DNA from: Mauremys mutica
Lineage: Eukaryota; Chordata; Testudines; Geoemydidae
DNA length: 64,000 nt
NCBI RefSeq assembly: GCF_020497125.1
Contig: NC_059094.1
Span: 3,947,733-4,011,732 of the forward strand
Reading direction: 5' to 3'
The position numbers and the translations under genes were made by a program. The notes beneath the pieces are model-generated. The model was not told the DNA's origin. It made no database searches and saw nothing but the letters and a program-made list of their open reading frames with translations. Below are positions 10,882 through 22,390 of this stretch, one piece after another; positions within the stretch are counted from its first letter, which is position 1; every line of letters begins with the position of its first letter.

Positions 10882-12371
10882 AGGGTATCAGAAGTCTGTG
10901 AGCTCAATTTGGCATCCATTCTCCCTCAGTTCTGGGCTATGGTACAGGACACATTTTCCTCTCCACTTCATTTCTTTAGGACTAAACCCAGACTGGAGGA
11001 GAGCTGACCCTGTGCAGTGATACCAATGACTCTCACAAGACCCCCTTTTCTTCCCAGTTAATCACTATTATTTCATATTTATATTGCAATAGTGCTCAAA
11101 GGTTCCAAGAAGCCAAAACAAGATGGTTCACGTCATTTCTTTATGAAGATGCATTGTGCAAGAGAAAGGCAAAGAGCACTCGGAAAGCACAGCAAGTTGT
11201 GTTAGTGCAAACTGTTCATCGCCATTCAGAAAAATGCTTCCTTCATTGTGGGTCAGGAATTGCAGTTGCGTTTAGTGGGGCCTTGGCTCTTGGCTTTGCC
11301 ATGCTGTCTATTCCCAGGGAGGTAGCACATGAATTATAAACACGAGTTTGGCCCCAAAATGTTCAAAACCGGAACAACTGATTCTTTTTCTCAAGCTGTG
11401 AAAAATGTGCCCTTTTAAGAATCAATAATTTTGTATGCAAACATGAATAATTCATTGATCTGAGAAAGAAGAAACAGTAGAGTGGTTTGATTATGCAGTT
11501 GTTTTAAATAAGCAAAATTAGTTGTTAATGAGCCTCCTATGTATATTTAGGAAAGCTGAATAATTTATTCAGAACCAAGAAGTGGCGGCTGGAGAAGAAA
11601 GGTGAGAGCTAAGCAGCCCTTGTGAGACTGACTGTGTCATTGTGCATGAGGCAGGAGAGCTGGAAATGTACCCCGGTATGCATAAAACAAAACTAAAGCA
11701 GATGCCTTCCTGAAGGAGTGCTGCAGAGTGAACAGGTGTCCTGACACTGAACACAGGGACAGGCTGCAATGTGGATCTTTCAGTAATGTCCAGACCCAGC
11801 ATCTAGACAGCCTACAAACTATCTTCTAGGCTCTTCTTTGCGAGCAGCTGCCGTACCCATCACTGCCCCTTTGTTGGCTGGGATAGGAGTCATGCAGGCT
11901 GAGGCTTGGATTGAGGCGATACAGAGAGGTGTCCCTCCAACTGGAGCCTCAGAACAGCTCCATGGCCTGCAGGCAGTGTGCAGTTACGGGTATGTCTGTG
12001 GCCTGTGTGACCTGATCCATCTGGCCCATGCAGGGTAAGGCCCCTGTCCTTGGCTCTTGCCCCCACCCCCATTTCCCTTTGGGGTGGTTTGATCCCCGGG
12101 AGGTACTAGCAGGGAGCAAAGCCTGCATTCAGGGCACCACAGAGACTGCAGTTCTGGCCCATCTCCACAGGGGGCGTGGGAAGGAAGCTTCTTTGCACCC
12201 TTCTCTGCACTTGCAAACTTATGCAAGGTGCTAAGAGCGGGTGGATATTCTGAAGAGCTACGGGGATGCCGTTTGCAGTAACACCACCACCAAACCCAGG
12301 AATTATGCTGCATACTCTTGGCACCATCTACTGATACCGTTATCTATTGACTGACTAGTTACATGTCTACA
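10882..12371. other. Unassigned sequence
   Basis: No repeat family or exon recognised. The A/T-rich portion 11,330-11,580 has few CpG and could be unique sequence. Open frames of 60-109 codons overlap on both strands at 11,840-12,330 and lack domain signatures. Confidence 0.45.
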
Positions 12372-12379
12372 GCTGCAGA

Positions 12380-12793
12380 CAGGGGCGGCTCTAGGAATTT
12401 GGCCGCCCCAAGCACGCCGGTCCCGCGGCTCCGGGGGACCTCTTGCAGACATGCCTGCGGAGGTTCCACTGGTCCCACGGCTCCGGTGGAGCAGAGGTCC
12501 ACCGGAGCCGTGGGACCAGCGGACCCTCCGCAGTCATGCCTGCGGGAGGTCCACCGGAGCCGCGGCAGCAGCGGACCCTCCGCGGGCACGTCTGCGGGAG
12601 GTCCACCGGAGCTGTGGGACAAGCGGACCCTCCGCAGTCATGCCTGCGGCAGGTCAGGTCCACCTGTCCTGCGGCTCCGGTGGACCTCCCGCAGGCATGA
12701 CTGCGGAAGGTCCGCCGGAGCCGCCTGCCGCCCTGCCGGCAAAATGCCGCCCCAAGCGCGCGCTTGGCGCGTTGGGGTCTGGAGCCGGCCCTG
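12380..12793. mobile_element. Non-autonomous hAT element with internal tandem repeats
   Basis: A 414-bp element with ends CAGGGGCGGCTCTAGG and CTGGAGCCGGCCCTG and a perfect 8-bp TSD GCTGCAGA (12,372-12,379 and 12,794-12,801). The interior consists of repeated CGGACCCTCCGCAG, GGAGGTCCACCGGAGCC and related units in both orientations, so it could fold on itself extensively. Overlapping ORFs of up to 165 codons on both strands are artefacts of these CpG-rich repeats. Confidence 0.92.
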
Positions 12794-12801
12794 GCTGCAG
12801 A

Positions 12802-13845
12802 GCACTCTCGTGACTCAAAGGCTGACTGCAGCCTGGCCTTTGGCATGTACAAGAAAATAAAGTCTGCAAGTGAAGAGGGGGCTGGGAGGCCTGTGTAACA
12901 GCCCTGCCTGCCCCGAGATACAGGACCCCCAAGGAGAAGCCAACCAAATAGTGGGAGTGAACCTGGCTGGCTCTAGCCCACAAGTTGCTGAGGCTTCCTT
13001 CTCCTGGGCTAGATGGCTGTGGCAACAGCTTCTTCTGCTTCAGAGTCCCCAGGATGCATTGGTGCGGGCAGCTCCCTGATCACAAACACTTCCCACTGTC
13101 CCAGCTGCTTCCTTCTTTTTTCCAGGAACAGTGCGCAGAGCACTGATCAGAGTAAACACTCGCTTGGGAGCCCAGCCTGGGTTCTAATGGACATTTAGGG
13201 ATATGCTAATGGACACATCAATTTCAATCAAGCCTTTGCCATCCACCCGCTAATTATTAATGTAAAGAGCAGATAGTAGAGCAGAGGGAGCATTGCAGGG
13301 CTCAAATGTGTGTTCTGGGGGCAGAGGAGTGGATAATGCCTGCTCCTCCCAGCTGCTGACACGGTGAATTCTCTGGTGGAGGGATTGATCCTGCAGGAGC
13401 ACCACTGCATCAGACATCCCGGCCACTTGAATCTCCCAGTCCCTCTGAGACATGGCTTTTCCAGTGCATGGTCCTGCATGCTGCTAGCTCATGCCTGGCT
13501 TGGGCACACCGGGGTCAAGACAAGCTAATGCAAATCAAGCAGGTTTCCCTCCATGCTGAATGACTGACTCAGAACCACCTGGACTGAGAGGGTCTCCTGA
13601 CACTGTGACAGGGAGGTCTGGTGTCTGGTCACAGTAGTGTCTCTAAGGCACACTGCAGCCTGCTGGCGTCTTACTGCAGAGCCCTCACCCACACCAGATA
13701 ACACCTGCTGCAAGCAGCTCCAGTCACTTCACTGTGTGCACCTGGCAGGGAAGGTCAAGGTGCCTGGATCTCACCCATAACGCACAGCCACTTGGATCTC
13801 ATTAGTGTTACGCCCTCCCTTGCAGGCTTGCCTGGATTGCTCACT
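12802..13845. other. Unassigned sequence
   Basis: Nothing recognised. No frame exceeds about 85 codons outside the neighbouring hAT. Confidence 0.45.
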
Positions 13846-15093
13846 CATAGACTCATAGACTTGAAGGTCAGAAGGGACCATTATGCTCATCTACTCTGAC
13901 CTCCTGCACAACGCAGGCCACAGAATCTCACCCATCCACTCCTGGAAAAAACCCCTAACCTATGCCTGAGTTATTGAAGTCCTCAAATCGTGGTTTAAAG
14001 ACCTCAAGTGCAGAGAATCCTCCAGCAAGCGACTCATGCCCCACGCTGCAGAGGAAGGCGAAAAACCTCCAAGGCCTCTGCCAATCTGCCCTGGAGGAAA
14101 ATTCCTTCCCAACCCCAAATATGGCGATCAGCTAAACCCTGAGCATGTGGGCAAGACTCACCAGCCAGCACCCAGGAAAGAATTCTCTGTAGTAACTCAG
14201 ATCCCAACCCATCTAACATCCCATCACAGACCACTGGGCATATTTACCTGCTAATAATCAAAGATCAATTAATTGCCAGAATTAGGCTATCCCATCATAC
14301 CATCCCCTCCATAAACTTATCAAGCTTAGTCTTGAAGCCAGATATGTCTTTTGCCCCCACTACTCCCCTTGGAAGGCTGTTCCAGAACTTCACTCCTCTG
14401 ATGGTTAGAAACCTTCATCTAATTTCAAGTCTAAACTTCCTAGTGTCCAGTTTATATCCATTTGTTCTTGTGTCCACATTGGTACTAAGCTTAAATAATT
14501 CCTCTTCCTCCCTGATCTTTATCCCTCTGATATATTTATAAAGAGCAATCATATCCCCCGCTCAGCCTTCTTTTGGTTAGGCTAAACAAGCCAAGCTCTT
14601 TGAGTCTCCTTTCATATGACAGGTTTTCCATTGCTCAGATCATCCTAGTAGCCCTTCTCTGTATCTGTTCCAGTTTGAATTCATCCTTCTTAAACATGGG
14701 AGTCCAGAACTGCACATAGTATTCCAGATGAGGTCTCACCAGTGCCTTGTATAATGGTACTAACACCTCCTTATCTCTACTGGAAATACCTCGCCTGACG
14801 CATCCCAAGACCGCATTAGCTTTTTTTAACGGCCATATCACAGTGGCGGCTCATAGTCATCCTGTGATCAACCAATACTCTGAGGTCCTTCTCCTCCTCT
14901 GTTACTTCCAACTGATGTGTCCCCAATTTATAACCAAAATTCTTATTATTAATCCCTAAATAAATGACCTTGCACTTTTCACTATTAAATTTCATCCTAT
15001 TACTATTACTCCAGTTTACAAGGTCATCCAGATCTTCCTGTAGGATATCCCGGTCCTTCTCTGTGTTAGCAATACCTCCCAGCTTTGTGTCAC
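13846..15093 (-). pseudogene. CR1 LINE (subfamily B), truncated and frameshifted
   Basis: The minus strand carries the same 3' UTR and RT thumb as 2171-3591. A 68-codon open piece at 14,841-14,635 includes [20 protein letters not shown] and [18 protein letters not shown]. Upstream (to about 15,093) the QEDLDDLVNWSNSNRMKFNS region is recognisable only across frameshifts. The RT active-site block lies just beyond the breakpoint and is lost. The 3' end shows ACTCATAGACTTGAAGGTC. No TSD was identified. Confidence 0.87.
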
Positions 15094-16069
15094 CCCTTCT
15101 TGAGAGGCCCAGTGTTTGTCAGCATCAAACCCCAGGGTCAGACAAACCACAGTGCTGTCATTGGCTGTGCCACCTTCTCTGAGGGTGACCAGATTGGAGG
15201 CTGTGATTTGCCTACTTCCAGACCAGCTGAAAGAGGGGTGCAGTCAGCCCAGGAGTTCCCCATTGCCAACAGAGCTGCCTTTCAGTGAGCAGTGGCTCCA
15301 GCTCTGACACTGGGCTTCAGTTTCCATGCAGCCAGAAGCTCTGGGGAGCTCAGGCCTGGGATTTTCTACCTTTCCCCTTTGCTTTTGTAATGAAGCCAGT
15401 CAACAGGACTGAAGGGAGTGGGGCTGGACACGGGGGTCTCCCTACTAACTGGGAACAGAGCAGAAAATGCAGAGCCCAGGTTGAACTCCCATCACTCAGC
15501 CCCCATGACAGCTTCTAGCAGGTGCAATGACTGACCATGTTCACCCCAGGGAAGAGGGAACCGAGATGGAGACATGAAAACTAGAGTCAGGGGAGACCCA
15601 GTGCTTCATGCAAAGCTTTGTTGCACATGAGTCTGCCTCCTGCCCAGATCTGGCAGAGCCTCTGAAGGCTCAGGGCTTCCAGGACACTTGGGTGCTTGAG
15701 CCTCTGAAGAACTGGGCTGGAAACCCCAAGAACAGGCTCCTGCAGTATTTCAGCCCTGCCACCTTCAGTCTTGGGCAGAATCAGCAAGCATCAAGATGGA
15801 TGGAAAGCAGGGGAAGAGCCAAGGGGATGTTTCCAAGCCTGGTTTCTGGGGCAGATTCCCACTGGCTTTGGTGCTTATATGTGGCTGCCTCTCATGTGGG
15901 GGATGGGGAGCACAAAATAGTCATTTATGAAAATGCGAATTGCACATGAGTGGCTAACTTCCATAGTCTTCAGTGGCTACTGGAAGTGCTAGAGAAGTTC
16001 AGATCGTAGCAATGATAATAGGAGATTCAGCATGATCGGTACCTGCTGCTGTATATGGCTCTGAGTGGC
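15094..16069. other. Unassigned sequence
   Basis: No family recognised. The longest frame (15,608-15,949, plus, 113 codons) has no domain signature or coding context. Confidence 0.45.
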
Positions 16070-16081
16070 ACCTTTATGTGT

Positions 16082-16278
16082 CAAGTATCAGAGCGGGAGC
16101 CATGTTAGTTTGGATCTGTAAAAAGCAACAAAGAGTCCTGTGGTACCTTATAGACTAACAGACGTATTGGAGCATGAGCTTTCGTGGGTGACTACGTCTG
16201 ACGAAGTGGGTATTCACCCACGAAAGCTCATGCTCCAATACGTCTGTTCGTATATAAGGTGCCACAGGACTCTTTGTT
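16082..16278 (+). mobile_element. Palindromic PLE-derived non-autonomous element (197 bp)
   Basis: A perfect 12-bp TSD ACCTTTATGTGT (16,070-16,081 and 16,279-16,290) delimits the element. It has a single-copy head (AAGTATCAGAGCGGGAGCC... to the AAAAAG run) followed by a near-perfect inverted repeat. The left arm is about 16,126-16,190 (AACAAAGAGTCCTGTGG... AGCATGAGCTTTCGTGGGTG), the right arm about 16,206-16,277. The right arm matches the 3' tail of the Penelope-like element at 46.3 kb and the 86-bp insertion at 18,117. A hammerhead-ribozyme-like core lies at the centre. There is no ORF. The same architecture and almost the same length recur at 46,004-46,202. Confidence 0.85.
16198..16235 (+). 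ncRNA. Hammerhead ribozyme-like motif
   Basis: CTGACGA (16,198-16,204) matches the CUGANGA core. It is followed by a 6-bp stem II GTGGGT/ACCCAC with loop ATTC, then GAAA (16,222-16,225), then a 2-bp mini-stem GC-TCAT-GC and TC as the candidate NUH cleavage site at 16,234-16,235. Minimal type I hammerheads with tiny stem III are known from Penelope-like elements. Stem I is weak locally and may use the flanking inverted arms. Whether it cleaves is not known. Confidence 0.72.
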
Positions 16279-16637
16279 ACCTTTATGTGTGTTTCACCTC
16301 CATTATCATGAACTATAATGACTGTGCACCTGGACGCATACCCAGTGCCTTACAGAAACAGGGCAAGACACAGCCCCTGTCCCGAGCAGTATACTGCCTG
16401 GTACGTGTATTCAGCAACAGCTAGATGGTGAAACCATAACAGTGATGTCCAGAGACGGGCTCCACCTAACAAAGAGAGGGAAAAGCATCTTCGCAAGCAG
16501 GCTGGCTAACCTAGTGAGGAGAGTTTTAAACTAGGTTCACCGGGGGAAGGAGACCAAAGCCCTGAGGTAAGTGGGGAAATGGGATACCGGGAGGAAGAAT
16601 GAGCAGGAGAGTGCAAGAGGGGAGGACTCCTGTCTCA

Positions 16638-16934
16638 GGGTACGTCCATACTACCCGCCCGGATCGGCGGGTAGCAATCAACTTCTCGGAGTTCGATATA
16701 CCATGTCTCATCTAGACGCGATATATCAAACTCCGAACGCGCTCCCGTTGACTCCGGAACTCCACCACCGCGAACGGCGGTAGCAGAGTCGACGGGGGAG
16801 CCGCGGACTTCGATCCCGCGACGTGAGGATGGGTAAGTAGTTCGAACTAAGGTAGTTCGACTTCAGCTACGCTATTCGCGTAGCTGAAGTTGCGTACCTT
16901 AGTTCAACCCCCCCCACCCAGTGTAGACCAGGCC
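16638..16934. mobile_element. Harbinger-type MITE nested in CR1
   Basis: A 297-bp element with ends GGGTACGTCCATACT and AGTGTAGACCAGGCC, which are imperfect inverted repeats related to those of the autonomous Harbinger at 37,811. Flanks are TCA on both sides (16,635-16,637 and 16,935-16,937), a 3-bp duplication. It contains a strong internal hairpin near 16,845-16,900 (ACTTCAGCTACG, 7-base loop, CGTAGCTGAAGT). It separates CR1 sequence that is otherwise continuous (GACTCCTGTC then GACTGAGAAA). Confidence 0.82.
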
Positions 16935-17156
16935 TCAGACTGAGAAAACGGGACAATCAGCGAGTTATCTTAAGTGCCTATACACAAATGCAAGAAACAA
17001 GCAGGGAGAACTGAAAGTCCTGGCACAGTCAAGGAATTATGATGTGATTGGAATAACAGGGACTTGGTGGGATAACTCACATGACTGGAGTATTGTCATG
17101 GATGGATATAAACTGTTCAGGAAGGACAGGCGGGGAGGAAAGGTGGGGGAGTTGCA

Positions 17157-19838
17157 TTGTATGTAAGAGAGCAGTATGACTGCTCAGAGCTCTGGTATGA
17201 AACTGCAGAAAAACCTGAGAGTCTCTGGATTAAGTTTAGAAGTGTGAGCAACAAGGGTGATGTCGTGGTGGGAGTCTGCTATAGACCACCAGACCAGGGG
17301 GATGAGGTGGACGAGGATTTCTTCCGGCAACTAGCAGAAGTTACTAGATTGCAGGCCCTGGTTCTCATGGGAGACTTTAATCACCCTGATATCTGCTGGG
17401 AAAGCAATACAGTGGTGCACAGACAATCCAGGACGTTTTTGGAAAGTGTAGGGGACAATTTCCTGGTGCAAGTGCTGGAGGAGCCAACTAGGGGAAAAGC
17501 TCTTCTTGACCTGCTGCTCACAAACAAAGAAGAATTAGTAGGGGAAGCAAAAGTGGATGGGAACCTGGGAGGCAGTGACCATGAGATGGTCGAGTTCAGG
17601 ATCCTGACACAAGGAAGAAAGGAGAGCAGCAGAATATGGACCCTGGACTTCAGAAAAGCAGACTTTGACTCCCTCAGGGAACTGATGGGCAGGATCCCCT
17701 GGGAGAATAACATGAGGAGGAAAGGAGTCCAGGAGAGCTGTCTGTATTTTAAAGAATCCTTATTGAGGTTGCAGGAAAAAGCCATCCTGATGTGTAGAAA
17801 GACTAGTAAATATGGCAGGTGACCAGCTTGGCTTAACAGTGAAATCCTTCCTGTTCTTAAACACAAAAAAGAAGCTTACAAGAAGTGGAAAATTGGACAA
17901 ATGACCAGGGAGGAGTATAAAAATATTGCTCAGGCATGCAGGAGTGAAGTCAGGAAGGCCAAATCACACTTGGAGTTGCAGCTAGCAAGAGATGTTAAGA
18001 GTAACAAGAAGGGTTTCTTCAGGTATGTTAGCAACAAGAAGAAAGTCAAGGAATGTGTGGGCCCCTTACTGAATGAGGGAGGCAACCTAGTGACAGAGGA
18101 TGTGGAAAAAGCTAATTTCCGACGAAGTGGGTATTCACCCATGAAAGCTCATGCTCCAAAACGTCTGTTAGTCTATAAGGTGCCACAGAATTCTTTGCTG
18201 CTGAAAAAGCTAATGTACTCAATGCTTTTGTTTGCCTCTGTCTTCACGAACAACGTCAGCTCCCAGACTGCTGCACTGGGCAGCACAGCATGGGGAGGAG
18301 GTGACCAGCCCTCTGTGGAGAAAGAAGTGGTTCAGGACTATTTAGAAAAATTGGACGAGCGCAAGTCCATGGGGCCGGATGCGCTGCATCCAAGGGTGCT
18401 AAAGGAGTTGGCGGAGGTGATTGCAGAGCCATTGGCCATTATCTTTGAAAACTCATGGTGATCGGGGGAGGTCCCGGATGACTGGAAAAAGGCTAATGTA
18501 GTGCCCATCTTTAAAAAAGGGAAGAAGGAAGATCCAGGGAACTACAGGCCAGTCAGTCTCACCTCAGTCCCTGGAAAAATCATGGAGCAGGTCCTCAAGG
18601 AATCAATTCTGAAGCACTTAGAGGAGAGGAAAGTGATCAGGAACAGTCAGCATGGATTCATCAAGGGCAAGTCATGCCTGACTAACCTAATTGCCTTCTA
18701 TGAGGAGATAATTGGCTCTGTGGATGAGGGGAAAGCAGTGGATGTGTTATTTCTTGACTTTAGCAAAGCTTTTGATACAGTCTCCCACAGTATTCTTGCC
18801 AGCAAGTTAAAGAACTATGGGCTGGACGATTGGACTATAAGGTGGATAGAAAGCTGGCTAGATCGTCAGGCTCAAGGGGTAGTGATCAATGGCTCCATGT
18901 CTAGTTGGCAGCCGGTTTCAAGCAGAGTGCCCCAAGGGTCGGTCCTAGGGCTGGTTTTGTTCAATATCTTCATTAATGATCTGGAGGATGGCGTGGACTG
19001 CACTCTCTGCAAGTTTGCAGATTACTCTAAACTTGGAGGAGTGGTAGATACGCTGGAGGGTAGGGTTAGGATACAGAGGGACCTAGACAAATTAGAGGAT
19101 TGGGCCAAAAGAAACCTGATGAGGTTCAACAAGGACAAGTGCAGAGTCCTGCACTTAGGATGGAAGAATCCCATTCACAGTTACAGACTAGGGACTGAAT
19201 GGCTAGGAAGCAGTGCTGCAGAAAAGGACCTGGGGGTTACAGTGGACGAGAAGCTGGATATGAGTCAACAGTGTGCCCTTGTTGCCAAGAAGGCTGATGG
19301 CATTTTGGGCTATATAAGTAGGGGCATTGCCAGCAGATCGAGGGACGTGATCATTCCCCTCTATTCAACATTGGTGAGGCCTCATCTGGGGTACTGTGTC
19401 CAGTTTTGGGCCCCACACGACAAGAAGGATGTGGAAAAATTGGAAAGAGTCCAGAGTAGGGCAACAAAAATGATTAGGGGGCTGGAGCACATGACTTATG
19501 AGGAGAGGCTGAGGGAACTGGGATTGTTTAGTCTGCAGAAGAGAAGAATGAGGGGGGATTTGATAGCTGCTTTCAACTACCTGAAAGGGGGTTCCAAAGA
19601 GGATGGATCTAGATTGTTCTCAGTAGTAGAAGATGACAGAACAAGGCGTAATGGTCTCAAGTTGCAGAGGGGGAGGTTTAGGTTGAATATTAGGAAAAAC
19701 TTTTTCACTAGTAGCGTGGTGAAGCACTGGAATGGGTTACCTAGGGAGGTGGTGGAATCTCCTTCCTTAGAGGTTTTTAAGGTCAGGCTTGACAAAGCCC
19801 TGGCTGGGATGATTCAGTTGGGGTTGGTCCTGCTTTGA
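17157..19838 (+). pseudogene. CR1 ORF2: endonuclease plus reverse transcriptase, inactivated
   Basis: The APE-type endonuclease (17,157-17,820) shows VVVGVCYRPPDQ, VLMGDFNHPDICWES and LGGSDHEMVEF. The RT (18,501-19,838, 445 open codons) shows [47 protein letters not shown] and the thumb [11 protein letters not shown]. All open pieces lie in one frame. Defects are a one-base loss before 17,157 (near 17,140), a TGA at 17,820-17,822 where the family has Arg, the PLE-tail insertion (98 bp with its TSD, framed back by one extra base near 18,228), and a TGA at 18,459. The catalytic FADD block reads FADYSKLGG (near 19,014-19,025), so the second catalytic Asp is lost. The protein would have nicked target DNA and copied CR1 RNA. 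This copy cannot. Confidence 0.9.
18117..18202 (+). mobile_element. 86-bp PLE tail insertion inside CR1 ORF2
   Basis: A perfect 12-bp TSD GAAAAAGCTAAT flanks it (18,105-18,116 and 18,203-18,214). The insert is the PLE 3' tail alone, GACGAAGTGGGTATTCACCC... to CTTTGCTGCT, and includes a hammerhead-like core with CCGACGA in place of CTGACGA. It is open in the CR1 frame, adding about 33 codons. Confidence 0.9.
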
Positions 19839-19912
19839 GCAGGGGGTTGGACTCGATGACCTCCTGAGGTGCCTTCCAATCCTGATATTCTATGATTCTG
19901 TGATTCTATGAT

Positions 19913-21403
19913 CAGACACATGGCATGGCCATGGGTTGTGCTCCCTCCCTGGGCACCTCTTGGCCCTGCTGACTCAGGCACAGGGCTGCACACACTAAAA
20001 CGCGCACTCTGCCATGCCTGGGCCCTGTATTCTCCTTCACACCACTCACATGCGCATGACTGGGAGGGGGACTGGAATTTCCCCTATTCCTCCTTTATTT
20101 CAGTATTAGCTGACTGTGCCAGCCAGTGACATCCAGAGGGTCCTCTCCCCGGGCCTGGTGGGAGCATGGAGATGCTTGTGCTGTGCACTGCTTGGTGTAA
20201 CATACCCATTTCTGATTCTCCAGCACAGATTAGCCCTATGGAGCTCAGCCCAAAGGACAATTACTGGGCACTAGCCCTTAATCAGGCTGCCAAGAAAAAC
20301 AGTATCAGGAGAAGGGGGTTCCACATGCTGAAATATTTGGATATGCCTGGATTTGGGTGATCTGCTTTGAAAGCTGAGATAAATGAAAATTTCCTTCTGT
20401 TCTGCATCAGTATCTGAGCACTTTCCATTAGTGAATTAAGTTACTAACATCTGTCATGTGTGGTTCCTTCTTTCTCTCATCCTCGTCCCAGGGGGATGAA
20501 CTTTGTGTGCAAGATGGGGCTTTGTTTTGTTTGTGTTTTATAAATTATATGAAAATGCTGGTCTGTGTGTGTTGTTCGGCTGGAAGGTGCCAATGGCTGC
20601 CATCAAGTGGCTATAGGCAATTGTAGACCTAGTTAAAGCCAATGTGTGTGCTAAGCATCCTTTGTTCAGGCTAAATAGGGGAAGCAAGGAACTGGCCCTT
20701 TATGTAGTAGTAGCTAACCTGGAAACAATAGGAGGCCACTGCCCAAAGCAAAGCCAGCTGAGAAGCTAAGCATGGTGGGCTGAGGGGTTGCCTGACTGCA
20801 AATGCAGGGGCTAGGGCCAGTTTTTGGCAAGCTGTGTGGCAATGTGAGAATCAGAAAGCCGAGAAGCAGTGATGAGAGGGAGCAGAGCCAGAGATCCTTG
20901 CACACAGGATTGGTTAGAGGGGCAGACTGAGAAATTGTGAGCCAGGAAACTGCGAGGTCTCGTTGGTTCCTGCTGTGTTCAGAGAAACAGGACTTCATTC
21001 ATTCTTTGTAACTAACCAGGATCTCACCAAAGGCTAGACCTGACTCCTATAGATTTCTCCTCTTCCTAACAGAAATGACCCAGGAGGGCCCTGCTAATTG
21101 AGTAACTGCTTGGGTCAAAGGGCAAACAATCTATTAGAGAAGGCCAGTTGGAGAAGTACACCTGGCACTTGGAGCGCAAGGTGGGGAGGTTTGTCAGGTG
21201 GGCTGGGGAAGAAACATTACTGATGAGCCACCCTGGCCACGGACAGAGTCACTGCACCTGAGGAGAGGAGCTGTTAACCATCCTGGATCTGAGAAAAGCC
21301 CTCACCCCTTTGAACTAGGAATAGTTATGGAGCTTGGGGGCTGCTCCTGGAGGGGGTGATGCAAGGGGCCCATGACTGTATTCTGTGATGAAGCACCTAG
21401 CAG
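19913..21403. other. Unassigned sequence
   Basis: No repeat or exon recognised. Frames are short (94 codons at most). Confidence 0.45.
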
Positions 21404-21570
21404 GGGGTGGGGTAGCTCAGTGGTTTGAGCATTGGCCTGCTAAACCCAGAGTTGTGAGTTCAATCCTTGAGGGAGCCATTTAGGGATCTGGGGCAAAATC
21501 TGTCTGCTTTGAGCAGGGGGTTGGATTACATGACCTCCTGAGGTCCCTTCTAACCCTGGTATTCTATGGA
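21404..21570 (+). mobile_element. tRNA-headed SINE with CR1 tail
   Basis: The head GGGGTAGCTCAGTGGTTTGA contains an A-box (TAGCTCAGTGG), and GTTCAATCC about 45 bp downstream is a B-box. Both are internal RNA polymerase III promoter elements. The 3' half (CTTTGAGCAGGGGGTTGGA then GACCTCCTGAGGTCCCTTC and ATTCTATG) is nearly the same as the tail of the CR1 at 19,830-19,900. This is the composition reported for tortoise tRNA-Lys SINEs that borrow CR1 machinery. A short internal deletion follows GGGGCAAAATCTG compared with the copy at 44.5 kb. Confidence 0.9.
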
Positions 21571-22234
21571 ACAGGTTACATGCCCTCAAGCTGCCTGCTT
21601 TTTGCAGGGAGATGAGTTTCCCTGCATGTCTCTGCCAAACTGCACAGTCTGGACCCACTAGGACCCCAGGTGGGCAAGGCAGCACCAGCCCTGTTTGTGG
21701 AGCTAGGCAGTAACAGGTGCTTTCTCCCCTGAAAGGTTCCTGGAGGGAGGGGAATCAGTTTGCACTGGAGATGCTCCAGGAAGCTGTGTGTTCTGAGAGG
21801 TGATGTCAGACCCAGGGCTAAATTGATTTCCATAAATATTTGAGTGAGGCTGAATTATTTATGACCCTCCAGCAATAAAACAGGAGAAGGAACTGACAGA
21901 GTCTGCTGTGAATTTTCCAGATGATTTAGTTTAAAAATGCTGCTGGTTATTATTTATATGGGTCAGATTCATACTGCCTATTGGCCAGGCTCCCCCGCAT
22001 GAATTACACAAACGCAGAGTCAATATACAAATCTCAGTCTTAATTTGCCAGTCACTACATGAGCATCAAGCCTTACTGTCTGGTTCCCCAGGAGGCCTGT
22101 AATTGGAAACCTTTGTCATTCAAATGAATGCAGAGAAAGGAAGCGAGGAGCGAGCCCTTTCTTTGCACATATATCACAGCCCTGCACATTGAGAAGGGGG
22201 AATCGGTACAGATCAGTGTAGAGCCATCTCTGAC
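21571..22234. other. Unassigned sequence
   Basis: Nothing recognised between the SINE and the next CR1 tail. The A/T-rich part is at 21,830-21,960. Confidence 0.4.
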
Positions 22235-22390
22235 TAGCTCCATCAATGACCATTTTAAAATCAAGTTTGGATTTTTTCTAAAAAGATCTGCTCTAGGAAT
22301 TATTTTGGGGAAGTTCTGTGGTCCACATTATAAGGAGTCAGACTAGATGATCACAATGATCCATTCTGACCTTGGAATCTATGAATGAAT
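22235..22390 (+). mobile_element. CR1 3' UTR fragment
   Basis: AAATCAAGTTTGGATTTTTT, GTCAGACTAGATGATCACAA and CCTTGGAATCTATGAATGAA are the CR1 3' UTR signature. The coding part is lost. Confidence 0.85.

Larger units (their letters stand above)
16428..19912 (+). mobile_element. CR1 LINE, long copy (about 3.5 kb) with ORF2
   Basis: This is the longest CR1 here. It runs from the segment before ORF2 (AGAGACGGGCTCCACCTAAC near 16,452) through the APE endonuclease, the RT and the C-terminal region to the 3' UTR and an ATTCTATG-type tail at 19,885-19,912. It carries a Harbinger MITE at 16,638-16,934 and an 86-bp PLE tail at 18,117-18,202. Full CR1 elements are about 4.5 kb, so the 5' part is missing. 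The left boundary is approximate and no TSD was found. Confidence 0.88.

Noticed and set aside
12363..12860. 165-codon plus-strand ORF
   Set aside because: It coincides with the internal repeats of the hAT at 12,380-12,793 and extends beyond the TSDs by chance.
21404..21480. tRNA gene
   Set aside because: A- and B-boxes are present, but no cloverleaf 3' half or acceptor stem follows. The head continues into a CR1-derived tail, so it is a SINE.
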